A stretch of DNA of 64,000 bases. It comes from Alphaproteobacteria bacterium (GTDB taxonomy: Bacteria; Pseudomonadota; Alphaproteobacteria; RF32; CAG-239). The stretch is taken from contig JAQWBS010000004.1 in NCBI GenBank assembly GCA_028706255.1, forward strand, positions 1 through 64,000, in the 5' to 3' direction. How positions within the stretch are numbered: position 1 is the first letter of the stretch; each line of letters begins with the position of its first letter. The translations under genes and the position numbers were made by a program. The notes under the pieces are model-generated. The model saw only the letters and a list, made by a program, of their open reading frames with translations, made no database searches and was not told the DNA's origin. Shown here one piece after another: positions 62,334 to 64,000 of the stretch.

Positions 62334-63416
62334 ATGTGTGTTTTGACAAGACCAATTTTAGAAATTAATTTAGATAAATTAGTTGAAAATTATAAATATT
62401 TAAAAGAAATCAAGAGTTTTGGTGCTGTTTCGGCGGCAGTGATTAAAGATGATGCTTATAGCTTAGGAGCGGATAAGGTTGCTCAAAGTCTATATGAAAA
62501 AGCAGATTGCAGAGATTTCTTTGTTGCTCACGCATTGGAAGCGGAGAAAGTTCGTCCTGTTGTCGGAGATTCTAAAATTTATGTTTTGCAAGGGGTTGGT
62601 GAAGATAGTTTAGAGGTTTTTCAACGTTTAAATCTTATTCCGGTGATTAATTCTTGGGAGCAATATCTTTTTTGGAAAGCACATAAATTTGGTGAGCTAA
62701 AACCCGTGTTACATGTTGAGACGGGGCTTAATCGTTTAGGGTGTCGTTTGTGTGATGTTGAAAAATTAAGTGAAGCGGAAAGAGGAAGTTTTTCGTTTGT
62801 GATGTCGCATTTAGCCTGTGCTGATGCTGTTGGGCATTTTATGAATGAAAAACAACTTAAAGCTTTTCAAGAAATTAAGGCAAAATATTTTCCACAAACC
62901 CCAGCCTCTCTTTCTGCCTCTGACGGAGTCTTCCTTGGAAAAGACTATACGTTTGATATGGTGCGTTTAGGGGCAGCAGTTTATGGCATTAATACCGCTC
63001 CTTGGCATGAAAAGACGTTGCAAAATGTGATTACAATTAAAGCACCTGTTCTGGCAGTGTCAACGCTCAAGGAAGGGGATTATGTTGGGTATGGAGCAAC
63101 TTATAAAGCAGTAGCAGAGCGAAAACTAGCGGTTGTTTCCATTGGTTATGGAGATGGAATGTTTCGCTCTTTGTCAAATGTTGGAAAAGTTTTTTTCAAT
63201 AAAGTTCCCGCAGACATCATTGGCAGAATATCTATGGATAATGTGATTTGTGATGTGACATCTGTGCCAGAAGTTAATGTTGGAGATTTAGCAACGATTG
63301 TTGGTGATTTTTACACGGTTGATGAGATGGGAGCTGATGCGCAAACAATTGGCTATGAAATTCTTTCTCGTTTTGGCAAAAACACGCGTTTCATTAGAAA
63401 ATATATTGAATCCTAA
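62334..63416 (+). CDS. alr: Alanine racemase
   Basis: A 360-residue PLP enzyme making D-Ala for peptidoglycan. The Schiff-base Lys is in AVIKDDAYSLG near residue 39, the substrate-Tyr in VGYGATYKA near residue 258, and the C-terminal domain has ISMDNVICDVT. The length is normal. It is divergent from TatD with 43 bp between. Confidence 0.95.
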   Translation: MCVLTRPILEINLDKLVENYKYLKEIKSFGAVSAAVIKDDAYSLGADKVAQSLYEKADCRDFFVAHALEAEKVRPVVGDSKIYVLQGVGEDSLEVFQRLNLIPVINSWEQYLFWKAHKFGELKPVLHVETGLNRLGCRLCDVEKLSEAERGSFSFVMSHLACADAVGHFMNEKQLKAFQEIKAKYFPQTPASLSASDGVFLGKDYTFDMVRLGAAVYGINTAPWHEKTLQNVITIKAPVLAVSTLKEGDYVGYGATYKAVAERKLAVVSIGYGDGMFRSLSNVGKVFFNKVPADIIGRISMDNVICDVTSVPEVNVGDLATIVGDFYTVDEMGADAQTIGYEILSRFGKNTRFIRKYIES

Positions 63417-63491
63417 AGTTTTTTATTGCATTTTTTTCCATTTTTTGTCAAAATTGTAGGGTTGGAAAAAGTTTTGGTGAAGGTGAAAAAG

Positions 63492-64000
63492 ATGAGTGAA
63501 ACGATTAAGTCTTCCTATTTAGAATCTCAAAATCTTGAAGGTGATATAAAGAACACGGCAAACGCCCTTTTTGGTAATTTTAGTCGTGAAGAAACTTTTA
63601 TGGCACAAACGGAAATTGATAAGCATAATTTGGAATTTATTGCTCAAGCTCATCAGTCAAACGAAATTGATAAAGATAGCAAGGAATTTTTGGAAAATCT
63701 TTATGCTGACACCATGTTTAAATATGGTCAGGTTTATAAGGCTTTACGTAAATGTTTGGGAAATCCTGAAGCAATTCGTTTTAAAAACCTTAAAACCGGT
63801 GAAGTTTTTGAGGACCTTAAATCAAGTCATCACAAAAACTATGATAACAGAAGATTAGTTACCCCGAGTACGTCTGTGCAGATTGTTTTCAAAGATAAAT
63901 ATGGAAACGACTTATATTTAGACTTGCCAGGGATTAAAGATATTAAGCGAGCTGTTGAAAAAGTCAAAATAGGTGGAAAATATCACACGGCTTATGAACT
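63492..64000 (+). CDS. Unknown protein, 3' part outside the window
   Basis: An open frame of at least 169 residues starting MSETIKSSYLESQNLEGD with AAGGTG upstream, without a stop to the window's edge. Helical and charged at the N-terminus, then strands (VQIVFKDKYGNDLYLDLPG). No family recognised. Listed as partial. Confidence 0.6.
   Translation, partial: MSETIKSSYLESQNLEGDIKNTANALFGNFSREETFMAQTEIDKHNLEFIAQAHQSNEIDKDSKEFLENLYADTMFKYGQVYKALRKCLGNPEAIRFKNLKTGEVFEDLKSSHHKNYDNRRLVTPSTSVQIVFKDKYGNDLYLDLPGIKDIKRAVEKVKIGGKYHTAYE

Overview
The window reads as a low-GC alphaproteobacterial chromosome segment. The lineage markers are FlbT, a HAD-IIA protein of the TIGR01459 type, a eukaryote-like (type 2) IleRS, and dispersed short palindromic repeats of the kind scattered through AT-rich alphaproteobacteria. 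An uncultured gut- or host-associated relative of the Rhodospirillales/RF32-type lineages is my best inference. The assignment rests on protein family knowledge, not on a search.

Layout. 1-660: a microsatellite, one dispersed repeat and a 49-residue gene. 678-2315: a frameshifted inositol-monophosphatase-type gene and an archaemetzincin-like protease. 2497-4961: an outer-membrane beta-barrel gene split in two by about 1.9 kb that carries a lipase-like gene, a short-chain dehydrogenase and tRNA-Met. 5026-8564: housekeeping and redox genes (cysteine-synthase/rhodanese fusion, DUF805, Bcp peroxiredoxin, nitroreductase). 8912-17564: a genomic island integrated into the 3' end of initiator tRNA-fMet, with a 45-bp direct repeat at its ends. 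The island carries two tyrosine recombinases, HTH proteins and a compact restriction-modification operon: a fused nuclease-methylase, a specificity subunit, a HEPN-motif protein and a small membrane protein. 17597-18570: a gene-free, repeat-rich stretch.

18571-24839 is a long minus-strand operon: Bat/aerotolerance-type genes, a lipoprotein, yjdM and a Ham1-family pyrophosphatase. 24956-33396 holds tyrS, a divergent AnmK, rpe, phoB, tgt, a LOG-family protein and an ABC exporter followed by three tandem units of about 127 bp. 33804-44444 holds a second archaemetzincin-like protease, another ABC exporter, dtd, a CorA-family protein, an SpmA/SpmB fusion and several unknown genes. 44610-47832 is ileS preceded by an isoleucine-rich short ORF. 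47890-54844 is a run of secreted or low-complexity proteins: a cysteine-rich repeat protein and three acidic or repetitive proteins. 55177-56952 holds flagellin and flbT. 57072-64000 holds a TerB-like gene, an ABC-F ATPase, HAD-IIA, tcdA, a TatD nuclease, alr and a gene cut by the window edge.

The points that most deserve a second look are: the four-gene RM-S-HEPN-TM operon in the island; the Ile-rich putative leader peptide of ileS; the two archaemetzincin-like proteins with an expanded zinc motif; several enzyme homologues lacking a catalytic residue (SDR, HAD-IIA, AnmK, BatB, CorA); and two frameshifts that both fall at TGGGGAT.
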